Assembly (NCBI RefSeq): GCF_019464495.1
Contig: NZ_CP080492.1
Coordinates: 2,976,001 to 3,040,000, forward strand
DNA: 64,000 nucleotides
DNA from: Leucobacter luti
GTDB taxonomy: Bacteria; Actinomycetota; Actinomycetes; Actinomycetales; Microbacteriaceae
Reading direction: 5' to 3'
Each line of letters opens with the position of its first letter. Within the stretch, counting starts at the first letter, position 1. Positions 16,857 through 24,895 of this stretch are shown piece after piece. A program made the position numbers and the translations under genes. Below the pieces are notes generated by a model that had not been told where the DNA came from, ran no database searches, and worked only from the letters and a program-made list of their open reading frames with translations.

Positions 16857-18122
16857 ATGCCCAAGACATTGAATGCCTCCGATATCCCCTTGAACGTAAG
16901 TGGCGAAATAGATAAGAAGCCACTCACGGGCGAGATTAGCAAGGACTCGGTTGGTCGATTTTGGTTCTCGTCGGAGACAACGTGGGCTGGTGGAACGCAG
17001 AACGGAAGTCGAATGGCCAAAATCAAGACCTTTCGAGGTAGTGGGGGTTCAGTCCCGATCTACTTTCGAGGGTCCGACGCATACAAAAATGGTCAGCAAC
17101 TCATTCATATCGAGGACCTAAGGGTTGGGTCTGCGGAACCGGAAGAGCTGTTCCAGTCGGTGAGGTGCGCTTACCAGCACGCCGGAGTGGCTTGTGGCTA
17201 CTACCACAGGGACGGTGCGCAACGCTCGCCAGGTGCTCCGCCAACGCTGCCTGCTCTCGAAGGGGCTCCTGAAATGCAAATGGTGTTCACCGGGGGTGCG
17301 GTGGAGCTGAACTCGGCCCTTCCGGCCCACTTGGAAGATTTTGAGACCCACCTTGATGCGTTCCGCCGGATGCTGACATTTGCCGTGCAGCGACCGATAG
17401 CTCAGCTCTCGATGGTTGCGCGGAGCAGCGATGGTGCTGAGGTTCGGATACTTGCGCGACAAAGCGTTCGCCCGGTTGCTTCAGGTAGTGGCGACTATCG
17501 CAGTTTTCCAATCTGATTTGGGAACGAAAACACGCAGAACGCCATCAATAAATGGTGGGAGATGACAGATCAGCTACGGCCGCTCCCGCAGACAGTCGCA
17601 GGCATAATTGACCAGCCAGGTTATGTGGACACGGATTTCTTCTTCCTGGCGACGGTTCTTGAGCGTCTCGGCGAAGAATGGGTAGACGCGCCAAAAATCC
17701 TGACGCCCGAGCAATTTGACGAAGTCCAAGAAGTCATCGCCGGGCTCCATCTACCGGAAGACTACAGGCTATACAACGACAGCACTTTCGCTGCAGTCGT
17801 AGCAGCAGCCGTTGAGCTCCTTCCAGAGGAGGTCTGGGCGAAGCTTCATCTAGACAGGGAGTCATGGGAGAAGTCACTCAAAAGCCATCGCAACCTCATT
17901 GCTCACTCCGCCAAGCAAGGTGGGCCGCACCGAAGATTTTCGACCGGGTTGCCGCTTCGAGCGCTTCGAGATGCGACGGCGGTAGTTGTGACCTTGCTCT
18001 TCGCTCAGCACTTGGGCGTTGACGGCGATGCTTTGTCTTGTGCAGCAGATGGGCAGAGGGTTCAGCGGATCATGAAGCACAAAACAGGCACGTTGGTCTT
18101 CAATAATTCAGGACTTGAATAG
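16857..18122 (+). pseudogene. ApeA-like HEPN abortive-infection gene split by one in-frame TGA
   Basis: Two ORFs, 16857-17516 and 17562-18122, lie in the same frame and are separated by a single TGA at 17514-17516; the 15 codons between it and ATG 17562 are open. Read through, it is a 421-residue protein with ApeA layout: an N-terminal domain (SGEIDKKPLTGEISKD; ELNSALPAHLEDFETHLDAF) and a C-terminal helical HEPN domain with the Rx4H motif in SHRNLIAHSAKQGG. ApeA proteins are HEPN RNases that stop phage growth by killing or arresting the host. As read, the N-part (219 residues) lacks the nuclease. ATG 17562 has only a poorly spaced purine run, so re-initiation is doubtful. Family assignment is by pattern, not alignment. 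Confidence 0.6.
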
Positions 18123-18125
18123 AGC

Positions 18126-18938
18126 TCATGGCTTCAGGAGAGTGACCAGAAGCGTGGCGTACACGCCAAGTAGGGACACGATTCCGAACACAACGGTACC
18201 CACAACGTAGCGGTTGCGTGCGGTGTTGCGATCTTGCTTTGCTTCCTCATACAAATTGCGTTCGACATCGATCTGTCGCAAAACTTCTTGTTTCGCGGAC
18301 TCAGTTTGCGCAGTGATGGCATCTGCAATCAAAAGCAAGGTGCCGTGCACACGGTCATCGAAGCTGGCGCGCTGGGATGCTTGCTCGGAAACCTCTTCGA
18401 TTGTTAGGTCATCAACCTCCGGTGACTCAACCGCTGCAGATGCAGCTAGTTGGTTAGGTATGTACCGAGGTGTGACAGCGAATCGCAAATTAGGGAGGGT
18501 CGGAGCTAACGCTGACTGTGCAGCGATATCAGCTGCAATCTTCGAAAACTGCTCACCGATCTGAAGACTCGGGCGAACGCTCTCGCGTATCTTCCGCGTA
18601 TCTTCCATCTGTACGTCAGTGAATGCCGACATATCAATACTTGAACTAGCGCTCTTCAAGATGTCCTGGACCGCTTTCGATGAAGCGAGGTTCGTAAGAG
18701 AAGCTTTGTTCGCGGCGATAATCTTCGACCAGCGGTCCTGAGATTCGATAAGAGGTTTCAGCGCCTTTTGTGCCGAAGCATATGCGGCCGGGAAACGCGG
18801 ATCGTCGGGGTCGTCAAGGATTCTCCTAACGTCTCGCATTCGCATCCCGGCGAGAGGATTTGGTTCAGATAAATCTGACTCAGGTTCATCGGGAGCTTGT
18901 ACGTCTACAGATTCATTGGCATCACTCGTCACCTTCAC
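18126..18938 (-). CDS. C-terminally membrane-anchored helical protein, unknown function
   Basis: A 270-residue protein starting at GTG 18936-18938. It has an acidic N-terminus, long Ala/Ser-rich helices, a linker of Pro and Thr (SALAPTLPNLRFAVTPRYIP), an acidic and Glu-rich helix with TESAKQEVLRQIDVERNLYE, and a C-terminal membrane segment near residues 240-265 (VVGTVVFGIVSLLGVYATLL). It converges tail to tail on the ApeA-like gene with three bases between the stops. Proteins of this kind are frequent in defence islands; the role is unknown. Confidence 0.6.
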   Translation of the reverse strand: MKVTSDANESVDVQAPDEPESDLSEPNPLAGMRMRDVRRILDDPDDPRFPAAYASAQKALKPLIESQDRWSKIIAANKASLTNLASSKAVQDILKSASSSIDMSAFTDVQMEDTRKIRESVRPSLQIGEQFSKIAADIAAQSALAPTLPNLRFAVTPRYIPNQLAASAAVESPEVDDLTIEEVSEQASQRASFDDRVHGTLLLIADAITAQTESAKQEVLRQIDVERNLYEEAKQDRNTARNRYVVGTVVFGIVSLLGVYATLLVTLLKP

Positions 18939-18972
18939 AGGCTATATCGCACCACCGCGCATTACTTACCTC

Positions 18973-19532
18973 ATGGCAGAAGACCTCTACAACGCACGAA
19001 TTCAGCAAGCCGCCACAAGCATCGCCAGCACCTGGCATGCACCACCCGCCGAACACCCGGCCATGGCCGAATGGCTTGTGGCGCAGTACGCTGACGTTTT
19101 CGTGCGCCAACCATAGGCCCCGGCGACGGCCGTGTCACGCTATCCGAGGCCTGGGCCGCTCTGCGCGACCGGCTGGTCGTCGAGGCGCGTCGGGTGGTGG
19201 GACATCGGTCCGAAAACGAATGGGCGCGGTCTGCGGCGGAGCATGGCGAGCGGGTCGAGGCGGCTGAGCGTGGGCTGCTGCGGGCGATGGTCTCGCCGGG
19301 CGTGCCAGCGCTGAACCGGTTGACTGCGGCGCGCGTGGAGACTCTGGCCTCGGTGCTCGATACTGCGCTGCCGGTTGAGGTCGTGCTTGAGTAGTCGGCC
19401 CGCGAGGTTTGTGACGCGATGCTCATCGCGTCGCTAGGTATCCCTGTATCGGCTATGGACGGAGCAACGGCGGTTATGCGCGGGGTTCTGCGCGAGCAGG
19501 CGGGGAAGCTGGTGGCGGCGCGGGCCGGGTAG
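18973..19532 (+). pseudogene. Relic C: degraded helical gene module
   Basis: ATG 18973 reads MAEDLYNARIQQAATSIAST, then MAEWLVAQYADVFVRQP and stop. Another frame continues with GPGDGRVTLSEAWAALRDRL, GHRSENEWARSAAEHGERV and LLRAMVSPGVPALNRLTAAR to a TAG at 19392, and beyond it SAREVCDAMLIASLGIPVSA to a final stop at 19530-19532. The DGRV...WA.LR.RL block and the WL.QYA block recur in relic B. One frame change and one nonsense codon make it a pseudogene. Confidence 0.4.
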
Positions 19533-19560
19533 CGCAGGGGAGTGTGTACCGGGAGAGCTG

Positions 19561-19604
19561 AGGCGCTCCGCCGGGTCATGATGGCTCGGCGGGGGCGCCT
19601 CTTT
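19561..19604 (+). terminator. Hairpin terminator after relic C
   Basis: Arms AGGCGCTCCGCCG and CGGCGGGGGCGCCT around a 13-base loop, followed by CTTT. Confidence 0.65.
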
Positions 19605-19844
19605 GCGTTGGCGGGCGGAAATTTGGGGACACCGCGCATTACTTAGGAGGCACAGAGATTTTGGGTCGCAAGTCCTATCGAAGGGGGTGAGGTCGCATGC
19701 GCAGATCGCTGCATCCCGCAAGCGGCTGCTTGTGAGGTCCTAGAAAGGGGTGGCAAATGCTTACCCTGGATACCAATCGGGTCTTATGCACGTTTAGGTG
19801 ACATTCGATATGGCTAGTTTCTGCTGGCCTGGAAGGATGAGCCT

Positions 19845-20166
19845 ATGCCCCTTCGCTACCCCAAAGAGTTCCGTGACGACGTCGTGAAGATCGCGTTGGA
19901 CCGCGGCCCAGAGGTGACACTCGCGCAACGCGTACGACTTTGGAATCCACGTCGGCACGCTCGATAAATGGCTCCGTGAGGAACGCGTCGACCAGGGCCA
20001 GAAACCCGGTGTCACGCGTTCTGAAAATGCTGAGCTGCGTGAACTACGCAAACGGAACAAGCTCCTCGAGCAAGAAGTGGAAGTGCTTCGTCGTGCGGCC
20101 GCGTATCTTTCCCAGGCTCACCTGCCGGGAAAGGCTCTACCCGCTCGTGAAAGAGCTCACCAATGA
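19845..20166 (+). pseudogene. IS3 OrfA, frameshifted
   Basis: Opens MPLRYPKEFRDDVVKIALDR, then after TLAQ two bases are missing relative to copy 1. The true frame continues as FGIHVGTLDKWLREERVDQG and AELRELRKRNKLLEQEVEVL to a stop at 20164-20166. The lesion falls inside the HTH, so no DNA-binding subunit can be made. Confidence 0.8.
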
Positions 20167-21010
20167 CGGGATCCCCGTCGTGGTGACGTGCCGGGTATTG
20201 AAGCTTTCACGACATCCCTACTATCGGTGGCTGCGTAGTCCAGTCACCGGGCGAGAACTTATGCAGGCGTATCGCGCGAATGCGCTCCACGACGCTCACC
20301 TTGAGGACCCCGAGTTCGGGCACCGGTTCCTCACCGACGAAGCGAAGAGCCCCGGCGAACCGATGTGTGATCGGACTGCGTGGCGGCTCTGCCGCGATCA
20401 GCAATGGTGGTCAGCGTTAGGGAAGAAGAAAGCCGCCGGGAAAGGCAGAAAGCCTGGCCCGCCCGTGCATAAGGGCCTGGTGCAGCGCGAGTTCGTGGCA
20501 GCTGCGCCGAACGAGTTATGGCTTTCGGACATCACCGAGCATTGGACGAGTGAAGGCAAGCTCTACCTCCGTGCGGTGAAAGACGTGTGGTCAAACCGGA
20601 TCGTGGGCTACTTCATCGACTCACAGATGACGTCCGCGCTTGCGGTGACCGCGTTGAACAACGCCGTGCTTCGCCGTGGAGACGTGCGTGGGTGTGTGCT
20701 GCACACGGATCGTGGATCGCAGTTTCGAAGCCGGAAACTACAGCGTGCGCTCACCGGTCATGGCAGGGCCGGTTCGAAGGGTCGCGTCGGTGCTGCGGGC
20801 GACAACGCGGCGATGGAGTCGTTTTTTAGTCTGCTCAAGAAGAACGTCCTGAACCGCAAGACCTGGGCCACACGTGACGAGCTCCGGTCAGCGATCGTGA
20901 CGTGGATCGAGCGCACTTACCATCGACGCCGCAGAAAGGTCAGGTCGGGACGATTGGCGCCGGTCGAATACGAGACCATCATGAACAGGCAGGTCGCACT
21001 CGCTGCCTAA
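20147..21010 (+). CDS. IS3-family transposase OrfB (copy 2)
   Basis: 287 residues, open throughout, with the DDE residues in LSDITEHW, LHTDRGSQF and AAMESFFSLL. Start taken as GTG 20147 by comparison with copy 1; the longer upstream open frame is out of phase with OrfA and reads as nonsense. Without OrfA it is unlikely to move this copy, although it might act with OrfA supplied by copy 1. Confidence 0.85.
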   Translation: MKELTNDGIPVVVTCRVLKLSRHPYYRWLRSPVTGRELMQAYRANALHDAHLEDPEFGHRFLTDEAKSPGEPMCDRTAWRLCRDQQWWSALGKKKAAGKGRKPGPPVHKGLVQREFVAAAPNELWLSDITEHWTSEGKLYLRAVKDVWSNRIVGYFIDSQMTSALAVTALNNAVLRRGDVRGCVLHTDRGSQFRSRKLQRALTGHGRAGSKGRVGAAGDNAAMESFFSLLKKNVLNRKTWATRDELRSAIVTWIERTYHRRRRKVRSGRLAPVEYETIMNRQVALAA

Positions 21011-21099
21011 CGAATCTGTCACTTAAATGTGCATCAGACCCGTGTTCGCGGCTGCGCGTCCCGCTGTGAGAAGTATCGGGTCCTCTTTAAGCTGTGAGC

Positions 21100-21678
21100 A
21101 TGCCTGTGTTCCTGTCTCCTGCGTTGCCGGATTGCGAAAATGGAGCACGCTTGGGTGGAGCTCCTCCAGCGGTGATCGAGACGCATCCACTTCTGGAGTC
21201 GCATCGGTATGTGCTGACTCTTGATGCGGGTTGTGCGTCGTGGACGGGTGGCCGTGAGGTCTCGGTGGTGCTGCGCGCCGGCTTCAGCATTGAAGACGAG
21301 GATCTCGTGTACCCGGAACTGGCGATGCGGGCGATCGTTCACGACCCCTCGCCGCGCGGCGTGCGTGACGACCTGGGGTGGCCGGGGCTGCGTGCGACAT
21401 CACTGGTCGAACCACCAGCTGCCGCGTCCACGCCGCCTCTGGTGCGGGTCGATGACGCACCCGTGCTGATCCAAGGGGAACTCGCGTACTCAGATGCTGT
21501 GCGCGCTGATGGTCACCGATTCCTCTTCCAGGTCGATGAGGAAGGGTGGCCTGCAAGTGGAGAACTGGGCGACATCGTTGAGGAATATCTGTGGGGGTAT
21601 GGCTCGGTGTACTTCTACGGCACACCGGGCGTGGACGGGACGGTGCACGACGTTGTCGCCGGATTCATCGACTTCTGA
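21100..21678 (+). CDS. Hypothetical cytoplasmic protein, possible immunity protein
   Basis: A 192-residue acidic protein starting at ATG 21100 (an in-frame GTG lies at 21094). No signal or membrane segment. The C-terminus GYGSVYFYGTPGVDGTVHDV with DDAPVLIQGELAYSDAVRAD suggests a beta-rich fold. First of a run of seven similar-sized acidic proteins up to 27768, a context typical of orphan immunity genes. Domain not recognised. Confidence 0.55.
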   Translation: MPVFLSPALPDCENGARLGGAPPAVIETHPLLESHRYVLTLDAGCASWTGGREVSVVLRAGFSIEDEDLVYPELAMRAIVHDPSPRGVRDDLGWPGLRATSLVEPPAAASTPPLVRVDDAPVLIQGELAYSDAVRADGHRFLFQVDEEGWPASGELGDIVEEYLWGYGSVYFYGTPGVDGTVHDVVAGFIDF

Positions 21679-21704
21679 CCGAACGCGACGACTGGGCGCC
21701 TAGC

Positions 21705-21790
21705 CCGTAGCTCGTAGCTCGAAGCTCGAAGCCCGTAACTCTCGGCAGCCCGGGAGCTCTCGACAGCCCCGGTGCTCTCGAACGCGATGT
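21705..21790. repeat. Short direct repeats between hypothetical genes
   Basis: Imperfect 7-10 base units alternate here: GTAGCTC twice, GAAGCTC twice, then GGCAGCCCGGGAGCTCTCGA and GACAGCCCCGGTGCTCTCGA as a pair. Similar intergenic low-complexity DNA recurs at 26.15, 27.8 and 28.2 kb. Confidence 0.6.
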
Positions 21791-21805
21791 CGATACACTA
21801 TTTCG

Positions 21806-22249
21806 GTGGGATCTATCGAGTATCGTGACGCGCTGAAAGCTGTGCTCGATGCTGAGTCACAGACTCTGACCGCCCGGCTTTCCGTGCTCCATAGTGCAGC
21901 GGCTGTCGGCGCAGACGGAGTGCTCATCGAGGTGTTCGTTGATCAGGACGCCGAAGGGCCGTTCGGTGTGTGGGCGCGTTTCGAGGGAGCTGACGCGTTC
22001 AGCCTCGACCGGCAACTCGGGGATGACCGGGAACTGTTCGCCGTGATCTGGGGCGAGGAGGGCTGGGAGCCCGCGGTGCCCTCACGCCCTTCGGATTGGT
22101 CTCGAGCGCACTTGGCGGATGTCATCGTCGAGGTCGTGGCCGAGTGGATCAACCCGCTCATCCCACCGGGGTCGCCTGATCTGCGTTGGGAAGTCGGAAC
22201 ATCAGACGGCGCCAGAGACCCGATCCGCGTGGGGCCTCACGATGACTGA
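21806..22249 (+). CDS. Hypothetical acidic protein, possible immunity protein
   Basis: 147 residues from GTG 21806. The middle (DQDAEGPFGVWARFEGADAF; DRELFAVIWGEEGWEPAVPS) has the strand-and-turn look of small actinobacterial DUF proteins that sit in immunity clusters; I do not name the DUF. Its stop overlaps the next gene's ATG at 22242, and that gene's stop overlaps the pentapeptide gene, giving a three-gene coupled operon. Confidence 0.6.
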   Translation: MGSIEYRDALKAVLDAESQTLTARLSVLHSAAAVGADGVLIEVFVDQDAEGPFGVWARFEGADAFSLDRQLGDDRELFAVIWGEEGWEPAVPSRPSDWSRAHLADVIVEVVAEWINPLIPPGSPDLRWEVGTSDGARDPIRVGPHDD

Positions 22250-22580
22250 TCCTGTCGGCAGTGACGGCCAGGGAGCCTCGGTTAGCACGAGACGCGACCG
22301 CATGCGGAACGGACAGCTCACGTTGCGCACGGTGTGGGGCAGTCCGTTGCCGCTTACGGGTTTCGCTACAGAGATCCGGCGGATCACGCAGCGTGTGCGC
22401 ACTGTGGGGTTCTCAGATCATCTCGACGTGCTCCTGACGGGGCGGAGGCGAGATCATGCCGGCTTCGAAGCGAACACCGAGCGAGTGACGAGCGCGTTCC
22501 TGATCGAGAATGAGGTACCCACCGGGGCAGCTGCAGCGCCGGATGCCGCGGTGCCTACCACCGGGCGGATGGGCCGATGA
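22242..22580 (+). CDS. Hypothetical protein coupled to a pentapeptide-repeat gene
   Basis: 112 residues, ATG 22242. Contains GQLTLRTVWGSPLPLTGFAT and EIRRITQRVRTVGFSDHLDV, then an Ala/Pro-rich tail. No motif recognised. Stop overlaps ATG 22577. Existence is supported mainly by the two flanking overlaps and by coding-like sequence. Confidence 0.55.
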   Translation: MTDPVGSDGQGASVSTRRDRMRNGQLTLRTVWGSPLPLTGFATEIRRITQRVRTVGFSDHLDVLLTGRRRDHAGFEANTERVTSAFLIENEVPTGAAAAPDAAVPTTGRMGR

Positions 22581-23335
22581 CGGCGCCTGGCGCTGCTGAG
22601 CTGTCGCGCAGATGGACCCCTGATCGGCTGGCTGCGCTGCACGAGCAGATCCTGGAGCAGGCGCGCATCGTGAAAGGGCCGCATCGCTTCGAGACCGAAT
22701 GGGCGACGACGGACGAGGGCCGACTGGACCTGCGAGGGGTGAAAGCGGGGCGGGACGGAATGCAGTTCCGCTACGTCACCCTATCTCGCGTCGATTTTCG
22801 CCATGCACGGGGCCGCCTGATGTTCTTCGAGTCCGAGCTCGCCGACTGCCTGTTCGATTCCGTATCACTTTCCAGGCAGCCCCGATTCGATCGCAGCTTT
22901 GTGCGATGCAGTTTCCGTGCAGCATCGATGCAGGGCCTCGCGATTGGCACCCGGGTTACGGAGTGCGACTTTACTGGGGCGGATCTGCGCAAATTGTCGT
23001 CCTTGCCGAATACTCGATTCGAACGCTGCCAGTTCGACGCCGCCGATCTCAGCGGTGCAGAATTTTCGGACACCACCTTTGCGGACTGCACGTTTGTCGA
23101 TGCCGCGCTCTCCGCGAGTACGAGTTTCACCCGGTGCACGTTTGTGAACACGCCCATCACGTTCGGTCTCGCCCGTGTGACCGGCTCACGTCGTGACGGC
23201 GAGGCGCTGCCGGATCAGTGGGGCGGCGAGGAGCAGGCTAACGCCGCGCGTGAACAGTATGCACAGCGCTACGCGCGTGCCGCGGCTGCAGGGCGTGCGG
23301 ACGATCTGCCCTTGGATCCAGAGGCCGCGAGCTAA
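22577..23335 (+). CDS. Pentapeptide-repeat protein
   Basis: 252 residues. After a helical N-terminus, residues 60-205 form a right-handed quadrilateral beta-helix of A(D/N)LxF-type units: VDFRHARGRL, CLFDSVSL, CSFRAASMQ, CDFTGADLRK, CQFDAADLSGAEFSD, CTFVDAAL. A charged helix ends the protein. Members bind proteins such as gyrase or act as immunity or scaffold proteins; nothing fixes the target here. Third gene of the coupled set from 21806. It overlaps the convergent SUKH-like gene by four bases (23332-23335). Confidence 0.8.
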   Translation: MTAPGAAELSRRWTPDRLAALHEQILEQARIVKGPHRFETEWATTDEGRLDLRGVKAGRDGMQFRYVTLSRVDFRHARGRLMFFESELADCLFDSVSLSRQPRFDRSFVRCSFRAASMQGLAIGTRVTECDFTGADLRKLSSLPNTRFERCQFDAADLSGAEFSDTTFADCTFVDAALSASTSFTRCTFVNTPITFGLARVTGSRRDGEALPDQWGGEEQANAAREQYAQRYARAAAAGRADDLPLDPEAAS

Positions 23336-23865
23336 CGGCTGAGTGTCGTGTCGGGGGCGCTGGCGGCGTCGAAGAGAAGTCGCTCGACGAGGTCGTTTCG
23401 TGCCGCGGGTCGCGTGACGATGTACCTCAGCAGATCCTCGAACTGAGAGCACACCACATCGGCCTCTTCAAATTCTGGCTCCGTTCCGTGAACAACTGCG
23501 CCGTCGTCTCGCACCGCCAGGTACTCGTATCCGTCACGAACGGACAGCAGGATCGGGAGGTGGTGCTTCCAAAACCGAGAGATCGCGGCCGCCTCAGCAT
23601 CCGTCGTCGCCGCTTGAGCGCTCAGCTGTTCGAATTCGTTCCACGCGAACGCGCTGTTGGTTCTGCCGGAGTAGTCGTCCCGGGACAAGAACCATACCGT
23701 GTCGTCTGGGTTCGACAGTAGCGAGAACGAGGACACCCAGCGGATCACCGTTTCGGAGGCCGTCCGCATCGCGGCTGGAAGCTCGTCGTCCGCGAGCAGC
23801 GGCTGCTCGAACGTCCACCCGGCTGCATGCAAGGACCCGGTGGCACCTCGGAAGAGTTCCATCAT
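23332..23865 (-). CDS. SMI1/KNR4 (SUKH)-like immunity protein
   Basis: 177 residues from ATG 23865 (ATG 23862 is an equal alternative; the longer ORF upstream crosses into the LRR gene). The C-terminal half has the SUKH flavour: ISRFWKHHLPILLSVRDGYE, YLAVRDDGAVVHGTEPEFEE and FEDLLRYIV, in which a GYEYLAVR strand precedes a (V/I)xG(T/S)EPE turn. SUKH proteins neutralise nuclease toxins of contact-dependent and polymorphic systems. It follows the leucine-rich gene by 38 bases on the same strand. Confidence 0.65.
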   Translation of the reverse strand: MMELFRGATGSLHAAGWTFEQPLLADDELPAAMRTASETVIRWVSSFSLLSNPDDTVWFLSRDDYSGRTNSAFAWNEFEQLSAQAATTDAEAAAISRFWKHHLPILLSVRDGYEYLAVRDDGAVVHGTEPEFEEADVVCSQFEDLLRYIVTRPAARNDLVERLLFDAASAPDTTLSR

Positions 23866-23903
23866 AGCCACAAGGCTACCGATCAGTCTCGGGAATTGGC
23901 AGG

Positions 23904-24752
23904 TTAGGTGGTCGCGCCGGTGTTGGCCCATTCCAGGGTCGACAACGTTGCCTCGATCGTTTCGAGGCCAATGTGCCCACATCCGACCAGGGTGACCCGG
24001 CGGAGGGCGGGGAGCTCGTTGATAGCGGCAATGCCGGTGATCTTCTTGCAGTACTGGATGTTCACGATTTCGAGTTGCTGGAGCGCCGCCAGCTCTGAAA
24101 TGTCACCGAGCGAGGTGAGATTCTTCAGCCGCAGCGACTCCAGCTGGGGGAGCGCGCTGATCCCGGTAAGGCTCGTCAGCGTGCGTCCACCAATCAGTCC
24201 GAGACTACGAAGCCCGACCGGTTCGAGGAGGCGGAAGATTCCCTCGTCCGTGGGCACGTTCAATAGGTGCAACTCTTCGAGCGGCAATTCGAGCGCCTGC
24301 CGCACATTGTTCAGAGATCTCTGCGGATATATCGAGAGTGCCCGGAGCTGGGGGAAGTGCTCGGCGTTGAACCGGAAGGGTTCGCCGACGTAGAGGGTGT
24401 TTAGGTTCGGTACTACGACGTCCGGCCACACCAGGGTCCGCTCGCCGAGGTGTATGGAGAGCTCTTCCAGGCTCTCGGGGAGGTCACCCTGCCGCAACTG
24501 GGTGATAACGGTCGGCAGAACGTGCCCCGGCCCGATGCTCAGCTTTCGTAGCCCCGTCATCGCCGTGATGATCTCGGGGAAACGGTCGATGGGTCCCTCA
24601 CGTGGAGACCACAGGTGCGCATCGGTGATGCGTGAGAGCTCTTCGGTGTCGTAGGACTGGTCATAACACACGAGATTTCGGTCTGACGCGTCGAACTGGT
24701 CTGTGTACGCACTGTGCAACACCATGGTCCGCAAATTCGTTGACGCCGTCAT
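23904..24752 (-). CDS. Leucine-rich-repeat protein
   Basis: 282 residues from ATG 24752; a much longer in-frame opening to 25499 is the antisense of the next gene and is rejected. Residues 55-275 contain LRRs of about 21-24 residues: MTGLRKLSIG, LPESLEELSI, FPQLRALSIY, LPLEELHLLN, LPQLESLRLKN, LQQLEIVNIQ, LPALRRVTLV. No signal peptide, so it is cytoplasmic, and a protein-binding role is likely. Its position directly before a SUKH-like gene suggests a two-gene immunity or effector-binding unit. Confidence 0.75.
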   Translation of the reverse strand: MTASTNLRTMVLHSAYTDQFDASDRNLVCYDQSYDTEELSRITDAHLWSPREGPIDRFPEIITAMTGLRKLSIGPGHVLPTVITQLRQGDLPESLEELSIHLGERTLVWPDVVVPNLNTLYVGEPFRFNAEHFPQLRALSIYPQRSLNNVRQALELPLEELHLLNVPTDEGIFRLLEPVGLRSLGLIGGRTLTSLTGISALPQLESLRLKNLTSLGDISELAALQQLEIVNIQYCKKITGIAAINELPALRRVTLVGCGHIGLETIEATLSTLEWANTGATT

Positions 24753-24895
24753 CCGCTCACCCCTCACTGTGCCGACTGGTGTCTCCACCGACACCCAGAG
24801 TATCGGTGCGTGCTGTCGTCGTGCCGTCCACGTGCGCCCAGCTCGAGTCGACGCAGACGCTTCGCCCTGGTGCTGGTGTCCGGGATAATGGAGGA

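Larger units (their letters stand above)
19779..21041 (+). mobile_element. IS3-family insertion sequence, copy 2 (about 1263 bp, probably defective)
   Basis: Same element as the one at 10744-12009 but in the opposite orientation. Ends are GGGTCTTATGCACG...GGTGACA at 19779 and the diverged complement TGTCACTTAAATGTG...AGACCC ending 21041; the two ends now differ at several positions, unlike the perfect ends of copy 1. orfA has a 2-base deletion. No flanking 3-base duplication is seen (ATC versus GTG). The two copies share most OrfB residues but differ often enough to be separate arrivals or old duplicates. Confidence 0.83.

Noticed and set aside
19940..20146. N-terminal extension of copy 2 OrfB to 356 residues
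   Set aside because: This stretch is the third frame of orfA; OrfB of copy 1 shows the start at the position equal to 20147.
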